Assembly (NCBI RefSeq): GCF_023017165.1
Contig: NZ_JALKBW010000001.1
Coordinates: forward strand, 1,860,001-1,924,000
Source of the DNA: Gordonia alkaliphila
GTDB taxonomy: Bacteria > Actinomycetota > Actinomycetes > Mycobacteriales > Mycobacteriaceae
Reading direction: 5' to 3'
DNA length: 64,000 nt
Shown piece by piece: positions 17,126 through 24,024 of the stretch. Each line of letters starts with the position of its first letter. Positions within the stretch are counted from its first letter, which is position 1. The notes below the pieces were generated by a model. The model had not been told where the DNA came from. It worked only from the letters and a program-made list of their open reading frames with translations, and did no database searches. The translations under genes and the position numbers were made by a program.

Positions 17126-17719
17126 GTGCGGCTTGTGAGTGCCACTCAGGTCTTCGTCGATGCGAACGTTCTCCGGTCAAGGACGCTGCGGGATTGGTTG
17201 TTCCTTCTTCGTGGGGAAGCTGAGGGCATGTTCGCACTGTGTGCCACGGAGGACGTGATTGCCGAGGTGGTTTACACTCTGCGGCGTGAAAAGCCATCCG
17301 CACCAGGGCATTTGACGCGTCGGGTGCACGATGTGATCAGCGAGAATCTCGACTATCGCGTCGAGAATTTCGAGTCGGCCGATGACGCGCGGTACCTCGG
17401 CAAGGATCCCAACGACGAGCACGTGCATGCGGCAGCGGTCTCGGCCGGAGTGGATATCGTCCTCACTGCCGACAAAGGTTTCACGACGTTGACACAGGAC
17501 CAGCGCGACAGCCTGCCGTACGAGATCTATCACCCCGACGAATTCTTCATGCTGGTGGACGGTAGCGGTCCGCAATGCGTTCGCAACGTCGCGAAGTCGC
17601 AACTCGACTATTGGTCCTCAAGGTATCCCTGTGGAGGCGTCAATCTCGTGGATGTGCTCGAGAGATCGAACTGTCCGGGGTTTGCTGAGCGACTTCGATG
17701 GCACCTGCAGGAAATCTAG
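17126..17719 (+). CDS. PIN-domain protein, probable toxin
   Basis: A 197-residue PIN-domain ribonuclease-like protein. Conserved acidic residues are visible: D12 in VFVDANVL, the pair in KDPNDEHVHAAAV and the aspartate in VLTADKGFTTL. Residues 125-197 form a C-terminal extension longer than in the small VapC toxins. GTG 17126 or GTG 17135 may start it. It lies 21 bp after the HTH gene. Base composition is lower in GC than the neighbours, with codons such as GTT, GAT and TCA more frequent, which suggests acquisition by transfer. Confidence 0.8.
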   Translation: MRLVSATQVFVDANVLRSRTLRDWLFLLRGEAEGMFALCATEDVIAEVVYTLRREKPSAPGHLTRRVHDVISENLDYRVENFESADDARYLGKDPNDEHVHAAAVSAGVDIVLTADKGFTTLTQDQRDSLPYEIYHPDEFFMLVDGSGPQCVRNVAKSQLDYWSSRYPCGGVNLVDVLERSNCPGFAERLRWHLQEI

Positions 17720-17782
17720 GGTGTCCGTGACTATGCGGTAGGACTTGTCCGGCCGCATATCGATTCTCGGGCTACGAACGGA

Positions 17783-17914
17783 GCGAGGCGGCATCGGAGT
17801 GGATGCCGCCTCGCCGGCTTCGGTGAGCTTCCAGTCCTCGTTCTCCGGCATGAAGCCGAGGTTCTCCAGCCACATCGGCTCGAACCAGGAGAACGGCACG
17901 GAGATCTCGGCCGC
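17783..17914 (-). pseudogene. Remnant of an ltp3-like gene plus its terminator
   Basis: On the minus strand 17914-17811 encodes AAEISVPFSWFEPMWLENL and the following MPENEDWKLTEAGE. This is a 104-bp near-copy (about 5 mismatches) of ltp3 positions 18795-18898. The remnant runs straight into a 13-bp stem (17783-17795 with 17802-17814) whose loop GGAGTG is the same as in the ltp3 terminator at 18501-18532. The rest of the gene on both sides is missing. It now serves as the 3' end of doxX. The stretch 17720-17946 holds nothing else recognisable. Confidence 0.85.
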
Positions 17915-17946
17915 AAGTTGGACGGGGGCCTTTCGCGTTGGCGTGT

Positions 17947-18369
17947 CTAGCTGCCGGTGCGCTTGCCGAGCACGTTGCCGTCGACCGACAGCGGGCCCTG
18001 GGCGACGAAGCCGACGGCGATCAGGCCGGCGATGAGGGCCAGGTTGAATTCGTAGCCGCCGTCGCCGTTCCAGAAGCCCTGGTCCAGGTGGGTGGTGATG
18101 ATGGCGCCGGCCATGTCGATGATCAGCAGGATCGCCGCCACCGGGACGGCCAGGCCGATGATCAGCGCCGCGCCGCCCACCAGCTCGACGATGCCGGCGA
18201 ACCAGGCGGAGAAGGTGGGTGCCGGGACGCCCATGGCTTCGAAGCCGGTGGCGACATTGCCGATGCCGGTCTGGAAGAACTTCTGCCAGCCGTGGGCGAA
18301 GAAGATGACGCCCAGGATGATGCGCGCGATCGTGGTGGCGATGGACTGTGTCTGCGCTGATGTCGGCAC
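17947..18369 (-). CDS. DoxX-family membrane protein
   Basis: A 140-residue protein with four hydrophobic helices. The DoxX signature is the first helix, IARIILGVIFFAHGWQKFF, followed by GIGNVATGFEAMGVPAPTF and the WFAGIVELVGGAALIIGL helix. DoxX proteins are small inner-membrane proteins linked to redox or sulphur-stress functions in some species. I start at GTG 18369 because AAGGAG lies about 9 bp upstream on the minus strand; a longer reading from ATG 18408 lacks such a site. It is not obviously part of sterol metabolism. Confidence 0.85.
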   Translation of the reverse strand: MPTSAQTQSIATTIARIILGVIFFAHGWQKFFQTGIGNVATGFEAMGVPAPTFSAWFAGIVELVGGAALIIGLAVPVAAILLIIDMAGAIITTHLDQGFWNGDGGYEFNLALIAGLIAVGFVAQGPLSVDGNVLGKRTGS

Positions 18370-18412
18370 GGGCGAACTCCTTGATTGTGGGAATGGAGTC
18401 ACAAGCATAAAC

Positions 18413-18426
18413 CGGACCGAGGTCCG
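18413..18426. promoter_or_regulatory. Perfect inverted repeat upstream of doxX
   Basis: CGGACCGAGGTCCG is an inverted repeat with 6-bp arms, 44 bp upstream of the doxX GTG. AT-richer sequence flanks it (CATAAAC and TATGTT), so it looks like a promoter-overlapping operator for an unknown repressor. Confidence 0.45.
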
Positions 18427-18500
18427 TATGTTGAGCGGGGGCTGAGAATCTGTCGGCCGGATTCGACTTCGGCTGCGGCCGAGGGGGATTCACCAAAGCA

Positions 18501-18532
18501 GCGAGACGGCATCGGAGTGGATGCCGCCTCGC
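18501..18532 (-). terminator. Terminator of the ltp4-ltp3 operon
   Basis: GCGAG-A-CGGCATC pairs with GATGCCG-C-CTCGC around GGAGTG, about 40 bp past the ltp3 stop on the minus strand. The same hairpin, with a perfect stem, is attached to the ltp3 remnant at 17783. Confidence 0.75.
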
Positions 18533-18571
18533 TGGTTGTTCCGCGCTGAGCCCGCTGGGAGCTCGGGAGGG

Positions 18572-19741
18572 TTACGGCTTGTCGGCCCCGACCACCCACA
18601 TGGAGAAGTACTGCGAGCCGCCGCCGTAGGCGTGGCCGAAGGCCTTGCGGGCGCCTTCGACCTGGTGGTCGCCGGCCTTACCCATCACCTGGATGGCGGC
18701 CTCGGCGCACCGGATCATGCCGGAGGCGCCGATCGGGTTGGAGCTGAGCACGCCGCCGGAGGCGTTGACCGGCAGCTTGCCGCCGATCTCGGTCTCGCCG
18801 GCCTCGGTGAGCTTCCAACCCTCGTTCTCTGGCATGAAGCCGAGGTTCTCCAGCCACATCGGCTCGAACCAGGAGAACGGCACGTAGATCTCGGCCGCGT
18901 CGATCTCTTCGAGCGGGTTGGTGATCCCGGCGTCGCGCCACAGCGCGGCAGCCGCATCCCGACCGGCCTGCGGGCTCACCACGTTGCGGTGGCTGTAGCT
19001 CAGCGGCTCGGTGCGCATGGCGGTGGCATGGACCCACGCGACCGACCGGCCGTCGGCGATCGCGGCGTCGGCGGCGGCTTCGTCGCCGATCACCACGGCG
19101 CAGGCGCCGTCGGACGACGGGCAGGTCTCGTCGTAGCGGATCGGATCCCACAGCATCTGCGAAGCCATCACCTTGTCGACGGTGAGGTCGGGCTGGTGCA
19201 GGTGGGCGAGAGGGTTCTTGGCGCCGTTGCGGCGGTCCTTGGCGGCCACCATCGCGCCGATGTGCCCGGGTGCGCCCGAGTTGTTGATGTAGGCGCGCAC
19301 GTGCGGGGCGAAGAAGCCGCCCGCGCCCGCGCCGACCGGCATGGTGAACGGCACGGCGATGGAGAGCGCCCACATCGCGTTGGATTCGGACTGCTTCTCC
19401 CACGACACGGCCAGCACGCGGCGGTGCACGCCGGAGGAGACCATCGACGAGCCGACGATGGCGGTGGAACCGCCGACCGAACCCGCGGTGTGCACGCGGA
19501 TCATCTGCTTGCCCACGGCGCCGATGGCTTCGGCCATCGCCAGCTCCGGCATCATCGAGCCTTCGAAGAGGTCCGGCGCCTTGCCGATGACGATGGCGTC
19601 GATCTCGTCCATCGTCACCTGCGCGTCGACCAGCGCGCGGTCGATCGCCTCGCGGATCATGCCCGCCATGGTGACGTCGGTGCGCTTGGCCACGTACTTG
19701 GTCTGCCCGGTGCCCAGCACCGCAGAACGATTGCGTCCCAT
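18572..19741 (-). CDS. ltp3: Ltp3, thiolase-like steroid side-chain aldol-lyase
   Basis: A 389-residue SCP2/thiolase-like lipid-transfer protein. The place of the thiolase nucleophile reads HTAGSVGGSTAIVGSS, without cysteine, as in aldol-cleaving Ltp proteins. Other marks are VLGTGQTKYVAKRTDV and NASGGVLSSNPIGASGMIR. Length and order (OB-fold gene, ltp4, ltp3) match Rv3521-Rv3523. In Rhodococcus Ltp3 and Ltp4 are reported to be aldol-lyases for C24-branched sterol side chains. The start ATG 19741 overlaps the ltp4 stop by one base (TGATG). A damaged copy of its interior lies at 17811-17914. Confidence 0.92.
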   Translation of the reverse strand: MGRNRSAVLGTGQTKYVAKRTDVTMAGMIREAIDRALVDAQVTMDEIDAIVIGKAPDLFEGSMMPELAMAEAIGAVGKQMIRVHTAGSVGGSTAIVGSSMVSSGVHRRVLAVSWEKQSESNAMWALSIAVPFTMPVGAGAGGFFAPHVRAYINNSGAPGHIGAMVAAKDRRNGAKNPLAHLHQPDLTVDKVMASQMLWDPIRYDETCPSSDGACAVVIGDEAAADAAIADGRSVAWVHATAMRTEPLSYSHRNVVSPQAGRDAAAALWRDAGITNPLEEIDAAEIYVPFSWFEPMWLENLGFMPENEGWKLTEAGETEIGGKLPVNASGGVLSSNPIGASGMIRCAEAAIQVMGKAGDHQVEGARKAFGHAYGGGSQYFSMWVVGADKP

Positions 19742-20784
19742 CAGTTCTCGCCTCCTGCGAGTGTCACGACCATGTTCTGCTGAAGCATCGGCCCGCTGCT
19801 GGCGTGCGCCAGCGCGGTCTGCGCCTCACCGGTGAGGATGGCCTGCGCGGCATAGCCGATCCGCTGCAGGCCGTTGGAGAAGAGCGAGTTGCCGGTGAGG
19901 GCTCCGCCCGAGGGGTTGATGCGCACCGAGTCCGGGAGTCGCAGCGCGTTGCGCACGATCAGCTCCTGGTGGGTGTAGGCGGCGTCGATCTCGGCGACGT
20001 CCACCGCGCGGCTGCGATCGCCGAAGGCGTTGTCGCCGGCCAGAGCCGTCGACGGCGACACGGTCAGGTCGCGGGCGCCGAAGGTGGGGCTGTCGATCCG
20101 GTGATCCCAGCCGGTGATGAACGCCGGGTTGGCGACCAGTTCGCGGGCCTTCTCCTCGGTGGCGATGATGACCGCGGCGGCGGCATCCGCGTACGGCGCG
20201 ATGTCGTGCGCGCGCAGCGGATCGGCCACGTAGGCGGTGGCCAGCAGTTCCTCGACGTCGCCGCCGTGGGTGCGGGCGGCCACCTCGGCCATGTCCCGCT
20301 CGGTCCAGGTGCCGGCGTCCAGCCCGGCGCGTGCCTGCAGGCCGGCCATCGACCGGGCGTCGGGCAGCAGGGGAGCGACCGTGTACGGGTCGGTCTGCAG
20401 CGCGAGGGTCTTGTCCGAGTTGCCCGCGGAGGCCTTGCCGAAGCCGTAGGCCAAGGCGATGTCGACCTCGCCGGTCAGGATCTTGATCCACGCCTCGTAC
20501 AGCGCCCAGGCGCCGTCCATCTCGACATGCGACTCGTTGATCGGCGGCACGGCGCCGATGGCGTCGATCGCGGAGATGAACGAGAACGCCCGTCCCGCAA
20601 GGTAATCCGACGATCCGCTGCACCAGAAGTCGATGTCCGACCGGGTGAGGCCGAGCTCGGAGTAGAGGTGGTTGAAGCAGGGCATCAGCATTTCGACACC
20701 GTTGGTGGTGCCGGTGGTGGAGGGCACCTTGCGGCTGTGCGCAAACCCCACGATGGCGATCTTCGGCAGTTCTGACTGACTCAT
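19741..20784 (-). CDS. ltp4: Ltp4, thiolase-like steroid side-chain aldol-lyase
   Basis: A 347-residue thiolase-fold protein beginning KIAIVGFAHSRKVPSTTGTT, with DFWCSGSSDYLAGRAFSF and the C-terminal INPSGGALTGNSLFSNGLQR. It matches Rv3522 in length and place. It is expected to work with the OB-fold protein encoded just upstream and with Ltp3 in cleaving C24-branched side chains. GAGGAGG lies about 8 bp before ATG 20784. The operon is driven from the KstR-controlled promoter at 21837. Confidence 0.92.
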   Translation of the reverse strand: MSQSELPKIAIVGFAHSRKVPSTTGTTNGVEMLMPCFNHLYSELGLTRSDIDFWCSGSSDYLAGRAFSFISAIDAIGAVPPINESHVEMDGAWALYEAWIKILTGEVDIALAYGFGKASAGNSDKTLALQTDPYTVAPLLPDARSMAGLQARAGLDAGTWTERDMAEVAARTHGGDVEELLATAYVADPLRAHDIAPYADAAAAVIIATEEKARELVANPAFITGWDHRIDSPTFGARDLTVSPSTALAGDNAFGDRSRAVDVAEIDAAYTHQELIVRNALRLPDSVRINPSGGALTGNSLFSNGLQRIGYAAQAILTGEAQTALAHASSGPMLQQNMVVTLAGGEN

Positions 20785-20799
20785 ATGGGTACGCCTCCT

Positions 20800-21828
20800 C
20801 TACAGGTGGTTCCGGTACGACTCGAACGGCGCGTCAGGCTCGCCGCTCGGTGCGAAGTGACTGACATTGCGCAGGGTGTGGTCCCACTCGGACTCCGGAC
20901 GCCACACGGCCTTGACGCGCATGCCCATGCGGACGTCTTCGGCGGGGGTGTCCAGGATCAGGTGCAGGAACGGGATGTCGGCGCCGTCGAGCAGCACGTA
21001 GGCGGCCACGTACGGCGGCTTGATCTGCTGGCCCAGGAACGGGACGTTGACGATGCAGAAGGTGGTGATGGTGCCGGTGTCGGCGAGCTCCACCTGTCCG
21101 GTGGTGTGCGAGCCGTCGGCCGGGCTGGCCACGCGCGGCGGGAAGTACACCTCGCCGGTCGCGACGCGGCCGCCGAGCAGCTTGCCGCTCTTGAGGCCCT
21201 CGAGATACCAGGACTCCACCTCGGTGGCAGCGTGCATCACCGACAGCGCGATCGGGGTGGTGATGACGACGTTGCCGTCGGCGTCGGCGATCGATTCGGC
21301 GTCGGGGCTGTTGACCGCGTCCGACGGTGCGTCCCCGGGCACGAAGGCGGCGATGTCGTCGATACGGCCGGTGCGGACCGGCCGCCACGTGGCGTGCACG
21401 CGCATGCCGGTGGACATCTGCTCGGGACCGTCGACGTCGACCACGTGCAGGAGAGCGCCGTCGGCGCCGTCGAGCTTGATCAGAGCGAAGGCGAACGGCT
21501 TCGAAAGCGCCTGTCCGACAATCGGTTCCGGCTGCCAGGACCAGCTGACGACGGTGCCGCTGTTGCCCACCTCGACCAGTTCAGTGGTGGGCTGGCCGGT
21601 GGCCGGGTCGAACTCGACCGGCGGGACCAGGGTGCGGCCGTCGGAGGTGCGTCCGCCGAGGATGCGGCCGTCGCGCAGGGCGAGGGCGAACGGCGAGAGC
21701 ACCGGTCCGAGGGAGCGGGTGTAGTCGAAGGAGATGGCGAGCTCGGATTCGAGGATCTTCGTGGTGGGAAGGGGGACCTCGACTTGCGGGCTCGATGGCA
21801 CGTGTGGTGTCGATGCGCTGGTGGTCAC
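20800..21828 (-). CDS. Double OB-fold (DUF35-type) partner protein, Rv3521-like
   Basis: A 342-residue protein made of two repeated halves. Each has a beta-rich OB-type core: GNSGTVVSWSWQPEPIVGQ with MSTGMRVHATWRP, then ADTGTITTFCIVNVPFLGQ with VRMGMRVKAVWRP. DUF35 proteins form complexes with thiolase-like Ltp proteins (known for ChsH2-Ltp2), so this is the likely partner of Ltp3 and/or Ltp4. No zinc-ribbon CxxC is seen. GTG 21828 lies only 8 bp from the KstR box, so the mRNA may be leaderless. Confidence 0.85.
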   Translation of the reverse strand: MTTSASTPHVPSSPQVEVPLPTTKILESELAISFDYTRSLGPVLSPFALALRDGRILGGRTSDGRTLVPPVEFDPATGQPTTELVEVGNSGTVVSWSWQPEPIVGQALSKPFAFALIKLDGADGALLHVVDVDGPEQMSTGMRVHATWRPVRTGRIDDIAAFVPGDAPSDAVNSPDAESIADADGNVVITTPIALSVMHAATEVESWYLEGLKSGKLLGGRVATGEVYFPPRVASPADGSHTTGQVELADTGTITTFCIVNVPFLGQQIKPPYVAAYVLLDGADIPFLHLILDTPAEDVRMGMRVKAVWRPESEWDHTLRNVSHFAPSGEPDAPFESYRNHL

Positions 21829-21836
21829 TTTCGAAT

Positions 21837-21850
21837 TAGAACAGGTTCTA
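21837..21850. promoter_or_regulatory. KstR operator between the ltp operon and the F420-type oxidoreductase
   Basis: TAGAACAGGTTCTA is a full match to TnnAACnnGTTnnA. It sits 8 bp from the GTG of the minus-strand OB-fold gene and 34 bp from the ATG at 21885, so it likely controls both directions. Confidence 0.9.
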
Positions 21851-21884
21851 GTATGGCGTGCAAGCACATCACCGGAGGATGAGA

Positions 21885-22931
21885 ATGAAACTTGGTCTGC
21901 AACTGGGCTATTGGGGCGCGGGCCCGATGACGGAGGCCGCCGCGCTGATCCGCGCGGCCGAGGACGTCGGCTTCGATTCGGTGTTCACCGCGGAGTCGTG
22001 GGGCTCGGACGCGTACACCCCGCTGGCGTGGTGGGGAGCCGCCACCTCGCGGGTGCGCCTCGGCACCGCGGTGGCACAGCTGTCCGCGCGACCGCCGACC
22101 TCGTTGGCGATGGCCGCGCTGACCCTGGACCATCTCTCCGGCGGTCGGCACATCATCGGGCTCGGCGTCTCCGGTCCGCAGGTGGTGGAGGGCTGGTACG
22201 GCCAGCCCTTCGAGAAGCCGCTGGCCCGCACGCGCGAGTACGTGCGGATCGTGCGCGACGTCCTGGCCCGTGAGGCACCGGTGACCAGCGCCGGACCGCA
22301 CTACCCGCTGCCGCTGCCCGCCGACGCCGCCGGCTCCGCCGGACTGGGCAAGCCGCTAAAGCCGATCACCCACCCGCTGCGCGCGGACATCCCGATCTGG
22401 CTCGGCGCGGAGGGGCCGAAGAATGTGGCGCAGACCGCGGAGATCGCCGACGGCTGGCTCGCCATCTTCTTCTCCCCGCGCATGGCCGGGCAGTACAACG
22501 AGTGGCTCGACGAAGGCTTCGCGCGCCCCGGTGCGCGTCGTTCCCGCGAGGACTTCGAGGTGGCCGCCACCGTGCAGTGCGTCATCACCGACGACGTCGC
22601 CGCCGCACTGGATCGCTACCGGCCGTCGACCGCCCTGTACGTCGGCGGCATGGGCGCCAAGGAACGGAACTTCCACGCCGAGCTGTACACGCGGATGGGC
22701 TACGGCGAGGCCGTCGCTGACATCGGCCGTCTGTTCCAAGCCGGCCGTAAGGCCGAGGCCGTCGCCGCGGTGCCCGACGAGATGGTCCGCGAGACCATGC
22801 TGCTCGGCACCGCCGACGAAGTGCGCTCGCAGATCGGCGACTGGGAGGCCTCCGGCGTCACCACCCTGATGGTCACCGCCCGCGACGTGCCGACCATCGA
22901 GGCGCTGGGCACCCTGGTCGACGGCGTCTGA
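21885..22931 (+). CDS. F420-dependent (luciferase-like) oxidoreductase, Rv3520c-like
   Basis: A 348-residue luciferase-like monooxygenase family protein of the F420-using branch. MKLGLQLGYWGAGPM, DSVFTAESWGSDAYTPLAWW and GLGVSGPQVVEGWYGQPF are typical of the LLM-class F420 group. Rv3520c sits in the same divergent place next to Rv3521. GGAGG lies 7 bp before ATG 21885. It probably reduces or oxidises a steroid-CoA side-chain intermediate with F420, but the reaction is unknown. A hairpin at 23013-23048 lies downstream. Confidence 0.88.
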   Translation: MKLGLQLGYWGAGPMTEAAALIRAAEDVGFDSVFTAESWGSDAYTPLAWWGAATSRVRLGTAVAQLSARPPTSLAMAALTLDHLSGGRHIIGLGVSGPQVVEGWYGQPFEKPLARTREYVRIVRDVLAREAPVTSAGPHYPLPLPADAAGSAGLGKPLKPITHPLRADIPIWLGAEGPKNVAQTAEIADGWLAIFFSPRMAGQYNEWLDEGFARPGARRSREDFEVAATVQCVITDDVAAALDRYRPSTALYVGGMGAKERNFHAELYTRMGYGEAVADIGRLFQAGRKAEAVAAVPDEMVRETMLLGTADEVRSQIGDWEASGVTTLMVTARDVPTIEALGTLVDGV

Positions 22932-22942
22932 CCTCGCCCGCT

Positions 22943-22963
22943 CCCTGACCTCGTCGAAGGGTC
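22943..22963 (-). repeat. Dispersed intergenic element, copy A
   Basis: The reverse complement of this 21-mer matches copy B at 23085 with two differences. The common core is CCCTTCGA...CTCAGGG. It starts 12 bp after the F420-type oxidoreductase gene. Confidence 0.65.
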
Positions 22964-23012
22964 TTCTCGTCTTGCCATGAGAGGAGCGCGGAGGGCTCGA
23001 GCTGTCGAAATG

Positions 23013-23048
23013 CGTTCGCCCCGTCGGTCTAGACCGGCGGGGCGAACG
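23013..23048. terminator. Bidirectional terminator
   Basis: Two 18-base arms (CGTTCGCCCCG...) pair with a single mismatch around a central TCTAGA. It lies between the converging F420-type oxidoreductase and echA19 genes. Confidence 0.75.
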
Positions 23049-23084
23049 GAGAACGACTGAGCGAGCCGAGATCGGCGGGGCTTC

Positions 23085-23105
23085 GACCCTTCGACAAGCT
23101 CAGGG
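23085..23105 (+). repeat. Dispersed intergenic element, copy B
   Basis: A 21-mer with core CCCTTCGACAAGCTCAGGG, itself able to form a small hairpin. Copy A is inverted 120 bp upstream and copy C lies at 26920. Directly after it come three short near-repeats (AAGCTCCGCCGGC at 23111, AAGCTCAGCCGGC at 23130, and the same without the first A at 23150). Confidence 0.65.
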
Positions 23106-23172
23106 ACCGCAAGCTCCGCCGGCGGGGTCAAGCTCAGCCGGCGAGAACCAGCTCAGCCGGCAGGGCGGGCGA

Positions 23173-23967
23173 CTACTGGCCCGTGAAGACCGGCTTCTCC
23201 TTGTTGGCGAAGGAGCGGGGGCCGATCTTGGCGTCGGCCGACTGGAAGACCTTCGCGCCCAGCTCGGCGTCGATCTTGAAGGCCTCTTCCTCGTGCAGGC
23301 CTTCGCTGTCGCGGATGGTCTTGAGGATGGCCTGCACGGCGAGGGGGCCGTTGGCGGCGATCTGGTCGGCGATCTCCAGGGCCTTGTCCAGCGCGGTGCC
23401 GTCGGGTACGACGTAACCGACCAGGCCGTACTCCTTGGCCTCGGCGGCGGTGATGTGCCGGCCGGTCAGCAGGATGTCGCAGGCGATGGTGTACGGAATC
23501 TGGCGAACCAGGCGCACGGCGCTGCCGCCCAGCGGGAACAGGCCCCACTTGGCTTCGGAGACACCGAACTTGGCGCTCTCGGCGGCGACGCGGATGTCGG
23601 TGCCCTGCAGGATCTCGGTGCCGCCGGCGATGGCCGGGCCCTCCACCGCGGCGATCAGCGGCTTGGTGAGACGTCGTCCCTTGAGGAGAGCGGGGAGCTT
23701 GGTCAGATCCCAGCCGCCCTTGGCGAACGAGTCGCCGGGCGCGGAACGGTTCATCGCCTTGAGGTCGGCGCCGGCGCAGAAGTAGCCGCCGGCTCCGGTC
23801 AGGATCGCGACGCGGATGTCGGGATCGGCGTCGACCTGGTCCCAGGCCGCTTCCATGATGCGCATCATCTCGCTGGAGAGCGCGTTGCGCGCCTCGGGGC
23901 GGTTCATCGTGATGATGAGAACGTGCCCGCGCTTCTCGACGAGGCACTCGGGGGCAGTATCGGACAT
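23173..23967 (-). CDS. echA19: EchA19, steroid enoyl-CoA hydratase
   Basis: A 264-residue crotonase. The oxyanion holes are in [15 protein letters not shown] and [18 protein letters not shown], and the catalytic acidic region is [17 protein letters not shown]. It matches Rv3516, a steroid-CoA side-chain enoyl hydratase. It diverges from fadD19 across a KstR box, the M. tuberculosis order. ATG 23967 is preceded by an AAGGAGG-type site on the minus strand. The C-terminal ending [15 protein letters not shown] is typical of the EchA19 group. Confidence 0.92.
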   Translation of the reverse strand: MSDTAPECLVEKRGHVLIITMNRPEARNALSSEMMRIMEAAWDQVDADPDIRVAILTGAGGYFCAGADLKAMNRSAPGDSFAKGGWDLTKLPALLKGRRLTKPLIAAVEGPAIAGGTEILQGTDIRVAAESAKFGVSEAKWGLFPLGGSAVRLVRQIPYTIACDILLTGRHITAAEAKEYGLVGYVVPDGTALDKALEIADQIAANGPLAVQAILKTIRDSEGLHEEEAFKIDAELGAKVFQSADAKIGPRSFANKEKPVFTGQ

Positions 23968-24000
23968 GGAGACCTCCTTGGTCAATCACTTGCCGCGCAC

Positions 24001-24014
24001 AGTAACACGTTCTA
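24001..24014. promoter_or_regulatory. KstR operator between echA19 and fadD19
   Basis: AGTAACACGTTCTA has the perfect AACnnGTTnnA core but A instead of T at position 1. It ends 10 bp before the fadD19 ATG and lies 33 bp from echA19. Confidence 0.8.
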
Positions 24015-24024
24015 GTTTTAGTGC

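Noticed and set aside
20800-21867. Longer start for the OB-fold gene at 21867
   Set aside because: It would place the KstR box inside the coding region; GTG 21828 is more consistent with the regulatory layout.
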